Source: Blastomonas sp. CACIA14H2
Lineage (GTDB): Bacteria; Pseudomonadota; Alphaproteobacteria; Sphingomonadales; Sphingomonadaceae
DNA length: 64,000 nucleotides
NCBI GenBank assembly: GCA_000503195.1
Contig: AYSC01000016.1
Span: forward strand, 27,556-91,555
Reading direction: 5' to 3'
The position numbers and the translations under genes were made by a program. Under the pieces are notes generated by a model. The model did not search any database. It had not been told where the DNA came from and worked only from the letters and a program-made list of their open reading frames with translations. How positions within the stretch are numbered: the stretch's first letter is position 1; the number at the start of each line of letters is the position of its first letter. Positions 57,120-64,000 of this stretch are shown piece after piece.

Positions 57120-57521
57120 ATGCCGCTGAGCATGACCAAGATCGCCTATGGCGCGACGAGCGTGGCTTCGCTGCGGCAATGGCTCGAGGGGCATTCGGGC
57201 CTCGGCGAAGCGCGGCTGACCACGCGCTACCTGCCCAAGCGGCACGAGGAGATGGTCGGCGGCTCGCTCTACTGGATCTTCAACCGCGCGATCGTCGGCC
57301 GCAGCCCGCTGATCGGCTTCATGGACAATGGCCAGGGCCGCATCTGGATCCGCATCGAACCGCGGCTGATCGCGGTGCAATCGGTCCCCCGCCGCGCGCA
57401 CCAGGGCTGGCGCTATCTCGAACCGGCCGACGCGCCTGCCGACCTGGGCGATGGCATGAGCGAAGCCGAGGCGATGCCCGCCGAGATGCTCGGCGAACTG
57501 GCGCGACTGGGGCTGGTCTAG
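57120..57521 (+). CDS. DUF1489 family protein
   Basis: A 133-residue alphaproteobacterial protein. ARLTTRYLPKRHEEMVGGSL, YWIFNRAIVGRSPLIGF and GWRYLEPADAPADL are the DUF1489 pattern. Function unknown. It lies 5 bp after mgtE, so the two are probably co-transcribed. ATG 57132 is an alternative start. Confidence 0.9.
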   Translation: MPLSMTKIAYGATSVASLRQWLEGHSGLGEARLTTRYLPKRHEEMVGGSLYWIFNRAIVGRSPLIGFMDNGQGRIWIRIEPRLIAVQSVPRRAHQGWRYLEPADAPADLGDGMSEAEAMPAEMLGELARLGLV

Positions 57522-57548
57522 GCGGGCGACGAACCTCTGCATTCCCCG

Positions 57549-57630
57549 TCACCCCCGCGAACGCGGGGGTCCCGCTTCAACTGGCCAAAGCCCAAGAAAA
57601 GCGGGATGCCCGCGTTCGCGGGAATGGCGT
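57549..57630. repeat. Inverted repeat of the CCCGCGAACGCGGG type
   Basis: CACCCCCGCGAACGCGGGGG with TCCCGCTT, and its inverted counterpart AAGCGGGA with TGCCCGCGTTCGCGGG, form two related arms. This is another widespread sphingomonad/alphaproteobacterial intergenic repeat. Each arm is also a small hairpin by itself. Confidence 0.75.
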
Positions 57631-57717
57631 GAAATGACGCGAAAACGAATGGCCCCCCCTTGATGGGGGAGGGTTGGGTGGGGGTGACCTTTCCAGATGA
57701 TGCCCAGGTGCCAGGAC

Positions 57718-57791
57718 GCACCATCACCCTCACCGCTGCGACTAGCCAGCAAGCTGGCAAGTCTCGCTGCCTCTCCCATCAAGGGAGAGGC
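57718..57791. repeat. Long-form palindromic repeat, best copy in the window
   Basis: Read on the minus strand: GCCTCTCCC-TTGAT-GGGAGAGGC (perfect 9-bp arms, 57791-57769), then AGCGAGACTT, GCCAGC-TT-GCTGGC (perfect 6-bp arms, 57758-57745) and TAGTCGCAGCGGTGAGGGTG. The layout recurs at 13374, 16361 and 63899. Confidence 0.8.
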
Positions 57792-57799
57792 GGCATGTC

Positions 57800-58465
57800 T
57801 CACGCCAGCGCTTTCTCGCGGACCTTGCGGATGACGTTGACGAAGGTCTCGGCCTCCTGCGCGCCGGGGACAAGGTACTTGCCGTCGAAGATGATCGCGG
57901 GGACGCCGCTGATGCCCTGTTCGATCCAGTGGTCGAGATGCGCGCGGACCTCGGCCTCGTTGTCGGGATCGTTGAGCACCGCGCGGCCCTCGTCGGCATC
58001 GAGCCCGGCCTCGGCGACGATCGAGAGCAGCACCTCCTCGTCGCTGACATCGCGATTGGCCTGGAAATAGGCGGAAAACAGCGCGAGCTTCAGCCGCGTC
58101 TGCGCCGCGCTGCCATAGGTGTCGCCCGCCCAGGTGAGCAGCTGGTGCGCCTTGAACGTGTTGTAGATGCGCATGTCCGGGCCATAGTGAAAGCCGAAGC
58201 CCAGCTTGTCGCCCAGATCGGTCAGCCGCTGGCGGTTGCTCGCGCTCTGCTGCGGCGTCGCGCCGTATTTGCGCGCGACATGCTCGGAAATCGCCTCGCC
58301 TTCGGGCACCATCGTCGGATTGAGCTCGAACGGATGCCAGGTGATCTCGGCCTCGACATCGTCGCCCACCATATCGAGCGCCTTTTCGAGCTGCTTGTAG
58401 CCGATGATGCACCACGGACAGACCACGTCCGACACGATATCGATCTTGAGCTTGTGGGCGGTCAT
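57800..58465 (-). CDS. DsbA family oxidoreductase, FrnE-like
   Basis: A 221-residue thioredoxin-fold protein. DIVSDVVCPWCIIGYKQLEK has a CPWC active site, and GISGVPAIIFDGKYLVPGAQ carries the cis-Pro loop. There is no signal peptide, so it is cytoplasmic, like Deinococcus FrnE, which has been linked to oxidative stress resistance. ATG 58465 is preferred over TTG 58468. Confidence 0.93.
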   Translation of the reverse strand: MTAHKLKIDIVSDVVCPWCIIGYKQLEKALDMVGDDVEAEITWHPFELNPTMVPEGEAISEHVARKYGATPQQSASNRQRLTDLGDKLGFGFHYGPDMRIYNTFKAHQLLTWAGDTYGSAAQTRLKLALFSAYFQANRDVSDEEVLLSIVAEAGLDADEGRAVLNDPDNEAEVRAHLDHWIEQGISGVPAIIFDGKYLVPGAQEAETFVNVIRKVREKALA

Positions 58466-58545
58466 CAATGGTCTCCGGGTTCTTGCAGCTGGCCTCCGGT
58501 CCCAATGTACCGCAAAGCGGCGGGGCTGTCAGCCTGTCCTGCCGG

Positions 58546-59415
58546 TCAGCGTGTCGGAACCGGCGTTTCGCCCGAATAGTCGTAGAAGCCGCGCCTGGTC
58601 TTGCGGCCCAGCCAGCCGGCCTCGACATATTTGACCAGCAGCGGTGCGGGGCGGAACTTGGGGTCGCCGGTGGTGCTGTGCAGCACCTGGGTGATGCTGA
58701 GGCACGTGTCGAGCCCGATGAAATCGGCGAGCGTGAGCGGTCCCATCGGGTGGTTGAGCCCCAGCTGCACCGCCGCGTCGATATCCTCAATCGTCGCCAC
58801 GCCCTCGCCCAGCGCGAAGCACGCCTCGTTGAGCATCGGCAGCAGGATGCGGTTGACGATGAAGCCCGGCGCGTCATTGGCCTGAACCACGCGCTTGCCG
58901 ATGCGCTCGGCATAGCCGCGTACCGCCTCGACCGTCGCGTCCGACGTGGCAAGCCCGCGGATCAGCTCGATCAGCCCCATGACGGGCACGGGGTTGAAGA
59001 AATGCACCCCGACAAAGCGCGACGCATCCGGGCTGGCGGCGGCCATGCGGGTGATCGGGATCGACGAGGTGTTGCTCGCCAGGATGGCATCGGATGCCAG
59101 CACCTTGCCGACATTCTCGAAGATCGTGCGCTTGATGTCCTCGCGCTCGGTCGCCGCCTCGATGATCAGCGCGGCGTCGGCCATCGGCGCATAGTCGCCG
59201 ACGGGCTGGATGCGGCCGAGCACAGCGTCGGCCTCGCTCGCCTCCATCTTGCCCTTGTCGACCGCGCGCGCGAGCTGCTTGCCGATGCCCGCCTTGCCCT
59301 TTTCCGCCAGCTCGACCGAGACGTCGGAGAGGAACACGTGCATACCCGCCTGCGCGCTCACCTGCGCGATGCCTGCGCCCATCTGGCCTGCGCCGATGAC
59401 TGCCATCTTGTCCAT
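58546..59415 (-). CDS. 3-hydroxybutyryl-CoA / 3-hydroxyacyl-CoA dehydrogenase
   Basis: A 289-residue NAD-dependent dehydrogenase. [19 protein letters not shown] is the NAD site. [15 protein letters not shown] and [19 protein letters not shown] hold the catalytic Ser/Asn and His. The C-terminal domain ([19 protein letters not shown]) is complete. It may act in butanoate/PHB or beta-oxidation pathways. ATG 59415 follows GAGGCAG; the long upstream frame is antisense to the next gene. Confidence 0.95.
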   Translation of the reverse strand: MDKMAVIGAGQMGAGIAQVSAQAGMHVFLSDVSVELAEKGKAGIGKQLARAVDKGKMEASEADAVLGRIQPVGDYAPMADAALIIEAATEREDIKRTIFENVGKVLASDAILASNTSSIPITRMAAASPDASRFVGVHFFNPVPVMGLIELIRGLATSDATVEAVRGYAERIGKRVVQANDAPGFIVNRILLPMLNEACFALGEGVATIEDIDAAVQLGLNHPMGPLTLADFIGLDTCLSITQVLHSTTGDPKFRPAPLLVKYVEAGWLGRKTRRGFYDYSGETPVPTR

Positions 59416-59502
59416 GATCTGCCTCTTTCTGCTGCTGCCGGAATCGGATAGGCCCGGCGCATAACCCAAGACCCCGAGTCTGGCTAGGAGCCTTGTCCCA
59501 AG

Positions 59503-60549
59503 ATGTTCAGCCCGTTTCTGTTGCTTGCCGCCGCCACCGCCGTCCCTGCCGAAGGGCCCGCCGAGGGCAAGGTGATGATCTTCAAGGACTGGTATGTCGC
59601 CTGCGACAATATCTGGTCGTGCGAGGCTGGCAGCCTGTCCGATGACGGCAGCGACGTGTTCACCGCGCAGGTCGTGCGCCTCCGCCGCGAGGGCGGGCCC
59701 GATGCGCCGTTCCGGATCGGGCTGAGGCCGCAGGAAGAGCAGGCCAAGGGCGCGGCCCGGCTGGTGATCGACGGCGGCAAGCCATTTGCGGGCACGCTCG
59801 ACGGCGAGGGCGATACCTGGCTCGACGAGGCGCAGTCGATGGCCGTCGCGCGCGGCCTCGCCAACGGCAAGTCGGCGCAGGTGGTGCTGTCCGATGGCAG
59901 CGCGATCCCGATCTCGCTCGCCGGATCGTCGGCGGCGCTGCGCTATCTCGACGCGATCCAGCAGCGCGCGGGGACCATGGGCGCGATCGTCGCCACCGGC
60001 GCGAAGCCCGATAGCGCCCGGCCCCCCGCCCCGCCGCAGCTCACCGCGCGCGCCGCGACCAGCCTGATCGAGCTGCCCGACCTGAAGGCCTATCCCAGGG
60101 TCATCGCCGATAGCGGCTGCGAATACCGCATGGAAGGCGCCGAGGACCGTGTCGAGCCGCTCGGCCAGCGCAATGGCAAGGATATGGCGCTGGTGCTGAT
60201 CGCGTGCGATTCGGGCGCCTACAATTTCGGATCGGCGGTGATGATCGCCGAACGCCCGATGGAAGACCCGAACGCGAAATGGACCTTCCGCAAGGCGAAG
60301 TTCGAAACCCCGACCGGCTGGGGCGACGAGGAGCAGGTGGCGCAGGTGGTCAATGCGAGCTTCGACCCCGCCACCGGCACCCTGTCCGAATTCGCCAAGG
60401 GCCGCGGCATCGGCGATTGCGGCACCGCGAGCAGCTATGCCTGGGACGGCGAGCAGTTCCGCCTCGCCGAACGCCATCTCATGGACGATTGCCGCGGTGC
60501 CTGGGACTGGCCACGCGTCTGGATCGCGGAGGTCTCGGTCGTCAGGTAA
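59503..60549 (+). CDS. DUF1176 domain protein, exported
   Basis: A 348-residue protein with a short signal-like N-terminus ([18 protein letters not shown]). [20 protein letters not shown] and [20 protein letters not shown] with C-terminal Cys match DUF1176. The Cys pairs suggest disulfides outside the cytoplasm. Function unknown. Confidence 0.88.
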   Translation: MFSPFLLLAAATAVPAEGPAEGKVMIFKDWYVACDNIWSCEAGSLSDDGSDVFTAQVVRLRREGGPDAPFRIGLRPQEEQAKGAARLVIDGGKPFAGTLDGEGDTWLDEAQSMAVARGLANGKSAQVVLSDGSAIPISLAGSSAALRYLDAIQQRAGTMGAIVATGAKPDSARPPAPPQLTARAATSLIELPDLKAYPRVIADSGCEYRMEGAEDRVEPLGQRNGKDMALVLIACDSGAYNFGSAVMIAERPMEDPNAKWTFRKAKFETPTGWGDEEQVAQVVNASFDPATGTLSEFAKGRGIGDCGTASSYAWDGEQFRLAERHLMDDCRGAWDWPRVWIAEVSVVR

Positions 60550-60552
60550 GCG

Positions 60553-61020
60553 TCACAGCGTGCGCGTCATGCACATGCTGAACGGATCCTCGGTATAATC
60601 GCCAAAGGGCGGGCATTCGGCAAAGCCGTGCTTGCGATAGAGCGCGTGCGCCGCGTGGAAGGGCTCGGGCTTGCCGGTCTCGAGGCTGAGCCGGGCATAG
60701 CCCCTCGCCCGCGCCTCGGCCATCAGGTGCAGCAGCATCGCCTCGCCCAGTCCGCGCCGCAGGAATGCGGGATCGGTGCGCATCGATTTCAGCTCGCCAT
60801 GGCTCTCGTCGATCTGCTTGAGCGCTCCGCACGCGGCGAGCTGGCCATCGACGCGCAGCGCATAGAAGGTGACATCGGGCGCGCGCAGCCGCTCGACCGG
60901 AAAGGCATGGACCGAACAGATCGGCGAATGCTGGACCATCTGATCCAGATGATAACGCAGCAGCGCGACGATATCCTCGCCGGTCAGGTCGTCTTCTTCG
61001 ATGGTGATCGTCTGCTGCAT
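60553..61020 (-). CDS. GNAT family N-acetyltransferase
   Basis: A 155-residue acetyltransferase from ATG 61020 (MQQTITIEEDDLTGED). KSMRTDPAFLRRGLGEAMLL is the acetyl-CoA-binding motif A (R/Q-x-x-G-x-G/A). LSLETGKPEPFHAAHALYRK and HGFAECPPFGDYTEDPFSMC complete it. It resembles YsnE/PatA-like groups; the substrate is unknown. Confidence 0.92.
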   Translation of the reverse strand: MQQTITIEEDDLTGEDIVALLRYHLDQMVQHSPICSVHAFPVERLRAPDVTFYALRVDGQLAACGALKQIDESHGELKSMRTDPAFLRRGLGEAMLLHLMAEARARGYARLSLETGKPEPFHAAHALYRKHGFAECPPFGDYTEDPFSMCMTRTL

Positions 61021-61157
61021 GTCCAAGCCCCCTGGAACCTTTCTCCACGCCCGGACATTGCGATGAGAGGCGCGCACAATCCACACAAAGTTTGCGCGAG
61101 ACCCCAAAGCCGCCTAATCGCGGCGGCTCAATCCCCGCCTGATCCGGAGCTGTCCCC

Positions 61158-62207
61158 ATGTCGAACCCCCCGCCCGACACCACCAGCGAAAGCCGTTGGT
61201 CGCTGGTCATCCATGGCGGGTCGGGGCGGTTCGAGCGCGGCCGGCTGAGCGCCGAGACCGAAGCCGGCGCGCGCGCCGGGCTCGAGCGCGCGCTCGCCGC
61301 CGGGTCGGCGGTCCTTGCCGCTGGCGGCAACGCGCTCGACGCGGTGCAGGCGGCGATCGTCGTGCTCGAGGATGACCCGCATTTCAACGCCGGGCACGGA
61401 TCGGTCTATACCTATGAGGGCAAGATCGAGCTCGACGCCGCGGTGATGAACGGCGCCGACCGCGCCGCAGGCGCCATCGCCCGCGCGCACCACACGAAGA
61501 ACCCGATCCTGCTCGCGCGCAAGGTGCTCGAGGACAGCCCGCACGTGCTGCTTTCGGGCGAGGGCGCGGACCGCTTCTCGGCGGAATCGGGGCTGGTGCA
61601 GGTCGAGAACGCCTATTTCGGCACGCCCGAGCGCAAGCGCCAGCTCGACGAGATGAAGGCGAAGACCAGCGGCTGGTTCGATATCGACATGAAATACGGC
61701 ACCGTCGGCGCGGTCGCGCGCGACGTGCACGGCCATGTCGCGGCGGGCACCTCGACCGGCGGGCTCACCGGCAAGCGCTATGGCCGGATCGGCGATTCGC
61801 CGCTGATCGGCGCGGGCACCTATGCCGACGACCGCTCGTGCGCGATCTCCGCCACCGGCGCGGGCGAATATTTCATCCGCGTCGGCGTCGCGCACGAAAT
61901 CTGCACCCGCATCCGCCTGAAGGCCGAGGCGCGCGCCGAATTCCTCGCGCACGAGGCCGAGCGCGGTGGCACGATCCTCGACGAGGCGGCACGCGCGAAG
62001 CTGCTCGCCACCGCGCTGACCGGGGACGAGGTGCAGGAGATCGTCGATGCGGTGATGGCCGAGATGGTGGGTCTCGGCGGCACCGGCGGGCTGATCTACC
62101 TCACTCCCTGGGGCCATCAGGGCTATGCTTTCCATACGCCGGGAATGTATCGTGGCATGGCCAGCAGCGACGGCGCGCGCAGCGTCGCGGTCTATGGCGA
62201 CGAATAA
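61158..62207 (+). CDS. Isoaspartyl peptidase / L-asparaginase, Ntn type
   Basis: A 349-residue Ntn-hydrolase. WSLVIHGGSG begins the alpha part, and GGNALDAVQAAIVVLEDDP and FNAGHGSVYT are family motifs. The autocleavage nucleophile Thr lies in MKYGTVGAVARD near residue 180, and GGLTGKRYGRIGDSPLIGAG follows. It removes isoaspartyl residues from peptides or hydrolyses asparagine. No signal peptide was recognised. Confidence 0.94.
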   Translation: MSNPPPDTTSESRWSLVIHGGSGRFERGRLSAETEAGARAGLERALAAGSAVLAAGGNALDAVQAAIVVLEDDPHFNAGHGSVYTYEGKIELDAAVMNGADRAAGAIARAHHTKNPILLARKVLEDSPHVLLSGEGADRFSAESGLVQVENAYFGTPERKRQLDEMKAKTSGWFDIDMKYGTVGAVARDVHGHVAAGTSTGGLTGKRYGRIGDSPLIGAGTYADDRSCAISATGAGEYFIRVGVAHEICTRIRLKAEARAEFLAHEAERGGTILDEAARAKLLATALTGDEVQEIVDAVMAEMVGLGGTGGLIYLTPWGHQGYAFHTPGMYRGMASSDGARSVAVYGDE

Positions 62208-62230
62208 GCAATAACAGGCGAGGACGTTTG

Positions 62231-63889
62231 ATGACTGGCAATTCCCCCCGCACCGGCGGACGCATTCTGGTGGACCAGCTGGTGGCGCAGGGCTGCGACC
62301 GCATCTTCACCGTGCCGGGCGAGAGCTTTCTGGCGGTGCTCGACGCGCTGCACGACGTGCCCCAAATCGACACCGTGGTCTGCCGCCAGGAAGGCGGCGT
62401 CGCCTTCATGGCCTGTGCCGATGGCGCAATGACCGGGCGGCCGGGCGTCGCCTTCGTCACGCGCGGCCCGGGCGCGACCAATGCCAGTATCGGCGTGCAT
62501 GTCGCCATGCAGGACAGCAAGCCGATGATATTGTTCATCGGCGATGTCGACCGGGGCATGCGCGACCGCGAGGGCTTTCAGGAGGTCGATTTCCAGGCGA
62601 TGTTCGCGCCCTTGTGCAAATGGGCGGCGCGGATCGACGATGCGCAACGCATTCCCGAATATGTCGCGCGCGCCTTTTCGGTCGCGATCTCGGGCCGCCC
62701 CGGCCCGGTGGTGCTCGCGCTGCCCGAGGACATGCTCAAGGACGTGGTCGAGACCGCCGACCGTCCGCGCGTCACCCGCCCTGCCCAGCCGGTGTGCCCG
62801 AACGGCTTTGCGGTGCTGATGGAGATGCTGAGGGAAGCCAAGGCGCCGATCGCGATCATCGGCGGCGCGGACTGGAGCCCTGCGGCGCGCGCGCATTTCC
62901 AGATCTTCGCCGAGCGCATCGGCCTTCCGGTGGCCTGCGCCTTCCGCCAGCAGGATGCGTTCGACAACGCCTCGCTGGTCTGGGCGGGCAATCTCGGCTA
63001 TGGCCCCAACCCCAAGCTGGTGGCGCGGGTGAAGGCCGCGGACCTGATCCTCGCGGTCGGCGCGCGGCTGGGCGAGGCGACCACCGATGGCTATACGCTG
63101 ATCACGCCCGAGCATCCCGGCCAGACGCTGGTGCATGTCCATCCTGACCCGAACGAGCTCGGTCGCGTCTATCGCACCGACCTGCCGCTGTGCGCCGATA
63201 TGGACGAGTTCGCCGAGGCTGCTGCCTTGTGGGACGAGGACGAGGTGCATTTCGAAAGTGGGGCCGAGGCGCATGCCGAATGGCTCGCCTTTTCCGACCC
63301 ACAGCCGACCGGAGCAGCGCTCGATCTCGGCCAGTGCGTCAAGGCGATGCGCGCCGCGATGCCCGCCGATACCGTGATCTGCAACGGCGCGGGCAATTTC
63401 TCGGGCTGGTGGCACCGCTACTGGCATTATGGCGAAAAGCCGAGCCAGCTCGCGCCGACCGCAGGCGCGATGGGCTATGGCGTGCCCGCCGCCGTCGCTG
63501 CGGCGCTGCGGCTGAAGCGCCGCAAGGTCGTGGCGCTGGCGGGCGATGGCGATTTCCTGATGAACGGGCAGGAACTGGCCACCGCGGTGCAATACGGCGC
63601 CGACCTGCTGGTGCTGGTCATCGACAATGGCGCGTACGGCACCATCCGCATGCACCAGGAACGCGAATATCCCGCGCGGCTCTCCGCCACGACGTTGCAC
63701 AATCCCGATTTCGCGATGCTCGCGCGCGCCTATGGCGGCTGGGCGGCGACGGTCGAGCGCACCGAGCAATTCGCGCCTGCGCTCGCCGAGGCGCTGGCGC
63801 AGCCGGGGCTGAAGCTGCTGCACCTCAAGACCGATATCGAGAATATCGCTGCCAGCGGGGCGACGGTTTCGGGGCTGAGGAAGCGCTGA
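62231..63889 (+). CDS. Thiamine diphosphate-dependent enzyme, acetolactate synthase-like
   Basis: A 552-residue ThDP enzyme. FTVPGESFLAVLDAL and VCRQEGGVAFMACADG hold the activating Glu. The centre is a DHS-like domain, and GDGDFLMNGQELATAVQYGA with VIDNGAYGTIR is the ThDP/Mg motif. GFQEVDFQAMFAPLCKWAAR resembles acetolactate synthase/oxalyl-CoA decarboxylase/indolepyruvate-type families. No small regulatory subunit follows, so it is not the usual IlvB pair. ATG 62231 follows GAGGACG. Confidence 0.9.
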   Translation: MTGNSPRTGGRILVDQLVAQGCDRIFTVPGESFLAVLDALHDVPQIDTVVCRQEGGVAFMACADGAMTGRPGVAFVTRGPGATNASIGVHVAMQDSKPMILFIGDVDRGMRDREGFQEVDFQAMFAPLCKWAARIDDAQRIPEYVARAFSVAISGRPGPVVLALPEDMLKDVVETADRPRVTRPAQPVCPNGFAVLMEMLREAKAPIAIIGGADWSPAARAHFQIFAERIGLPVACAFRQQDAFDNASLVWAGNLGYGPNPKLVARVKAADLILAVGARLGEATTDGYTLITPEHPGQTLVHVHPDPNELGRVYRTDLPLCADMDEFAEAAALWDEDEVHFESGAEAHAEWLAFSDPQPTGAALDLGQCVKAMRAAMPADTVICNGAGNFSGWWHRYWHYGEKPSQLAPTAGAMGYGVPAAVAAALRLKRRKVVALAGDGDFLMNGQELATAVQYGADLLVLVIDNGAYGTIRMHQEREYPARLSATTLHNPDFAMLARAYGGWAATVERTEQFAPALAEALAQPGLKLLHLKTDIENIAASGATVSGLRKR

Positions 63890-63898
63890 CCGGACAGA

Positions 63899-63975
63899 CC
63901 TTCTCCCTCGATGGGAGAAGGATACGAAGCCTTGCCGCGCGCAGCGCGGCTAGGTGCAGTTGGATGAGGGTGATG
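63899..63975. repeat. Long-form palindromic repeat at the window end
   Basis: CCTTCTCCC-TCGAT-GGGAGAAGG (perfect 9-bp arms, 63899-63921) is followed by GAAGCCTTGCC, a GCGCGCAGCGCG core, and TAGGTGCAGTTGGATGAGGGTG. This is the same order as the copies at 13374, 16361 and 57718, with compensating changes in the first stem. Confidence 0.75.
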
Positions 63976-64000
63976 CGCGCTGGCGATGGCGCATCTACCC

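Noticed and set aside
59416..60477. N-terminal 350-residue extension of the 3-hydroxyacyl-CoA dehydrogenase frame
   Set aside because: It is antisense to the DUF1176 gene, and the dehydrogenase fold starts exactly at ATG 59415.

Overview
The window is GC-rich chromosomal DNA (roughly 65% G+C by eye) from an alphaproteobacterium, most likely of the order Sphingomonadales. This rests on the organisation and sequences of the ribosomal protein genes, the NDUFS4-like complex I accessory subunit, the small conserved families DUF1489, DUF1176, DUF3089 and DUF4112, and many short G/C-rich intergenic palindromes of the kind common in that group. No rRNA, tRNA, CRISPR array, insertion sequence or prophage was recognised.

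Layout. 1-3900 (+): the end of a TraB/GumN-like gene, a lower-GC two-gene HEPN-like module, then rplY (L25), pth and a short membrane protein resembling a reduced SEDS (RodA/FtsW) protein. 3850-11920: a phosphorus-scavenging neighbourhood with exported PhoX, a Tat-signal SDR, YchF, exported PhoD and an exported nucleotide pyrophosphatase/phosphodiesterase. Pho-box-like 7-4-7 direct repeats precede phoX and phoD. 11950-13260: a MaoC-like hydratase and two small envelope genes.

13540-30600 (all -): the translation block. In transcription order it is rpsL, rpsG, fusA, tuf, rpsJ, rplC, rplD, rplW, rplB, rpsS, rplV, rpsC, rplP, rpmC, rpsQ, rplN, rplX, rplE, rpsN, rpsH, rplF, rplR, rpsE, rpmD, rplO, secY, adk. 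The rpsM-rpsK-rpoA-rplQ genes are not here. Terminator-like hairpins with U-runs lie before rpsJ and between rpsJ and rplC, and a palindromic repeat cluster sits between rpmD and rplO. S12 carries arginine at residue 88, a position tied to streptomycin resistance elsewhere, and S5 has an Arg/Gly-rich N-terminal extension.

30800-37040 (-): an HD-GYP protein, an exported cyclophilin, and gatC/gatA/gatB with a VapBC-type toxin-antitoxin pair between gatA and gatB. The chain vapB-vapC-gatB-cyclophilin overlaps by 4 nt at every junction. 37200-49540: a DUF3089 hydrolase and ruvX, complex I accessory subunit, SDR, an osmoprotectant-type ABC transporter (permease fused to binding protein) followed by a putative exported permuted-papain protein, a DNA glycosylase, ferredoxin, CinA-N domain protein, a Phd/PIN and a ParDE toxin-antitoxin pair around map, and glnB-glnA behind a sigma-54 promoter.

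49600-64000: a glycine-zipper lipoprotein, two tandem peptide-type binding lipoproteins without a permease, DUF4112, a gene-poor stretch with a candidate small RNA, a LysR regulator, PpiB, MgtE, DUF1489, an FrnE-like DsbA protein, a 3-hydroxyacyl-CoA dehydrogenase, DUF1176, a GNAT acetyltransferase, an isoaspartyl peptidase and a ThDP-dependent enzyme. The window is mostly core chromosome. Its accessory content is small: four toxin-antitoxin-like modules and several families of dispersed palindromic repeats.
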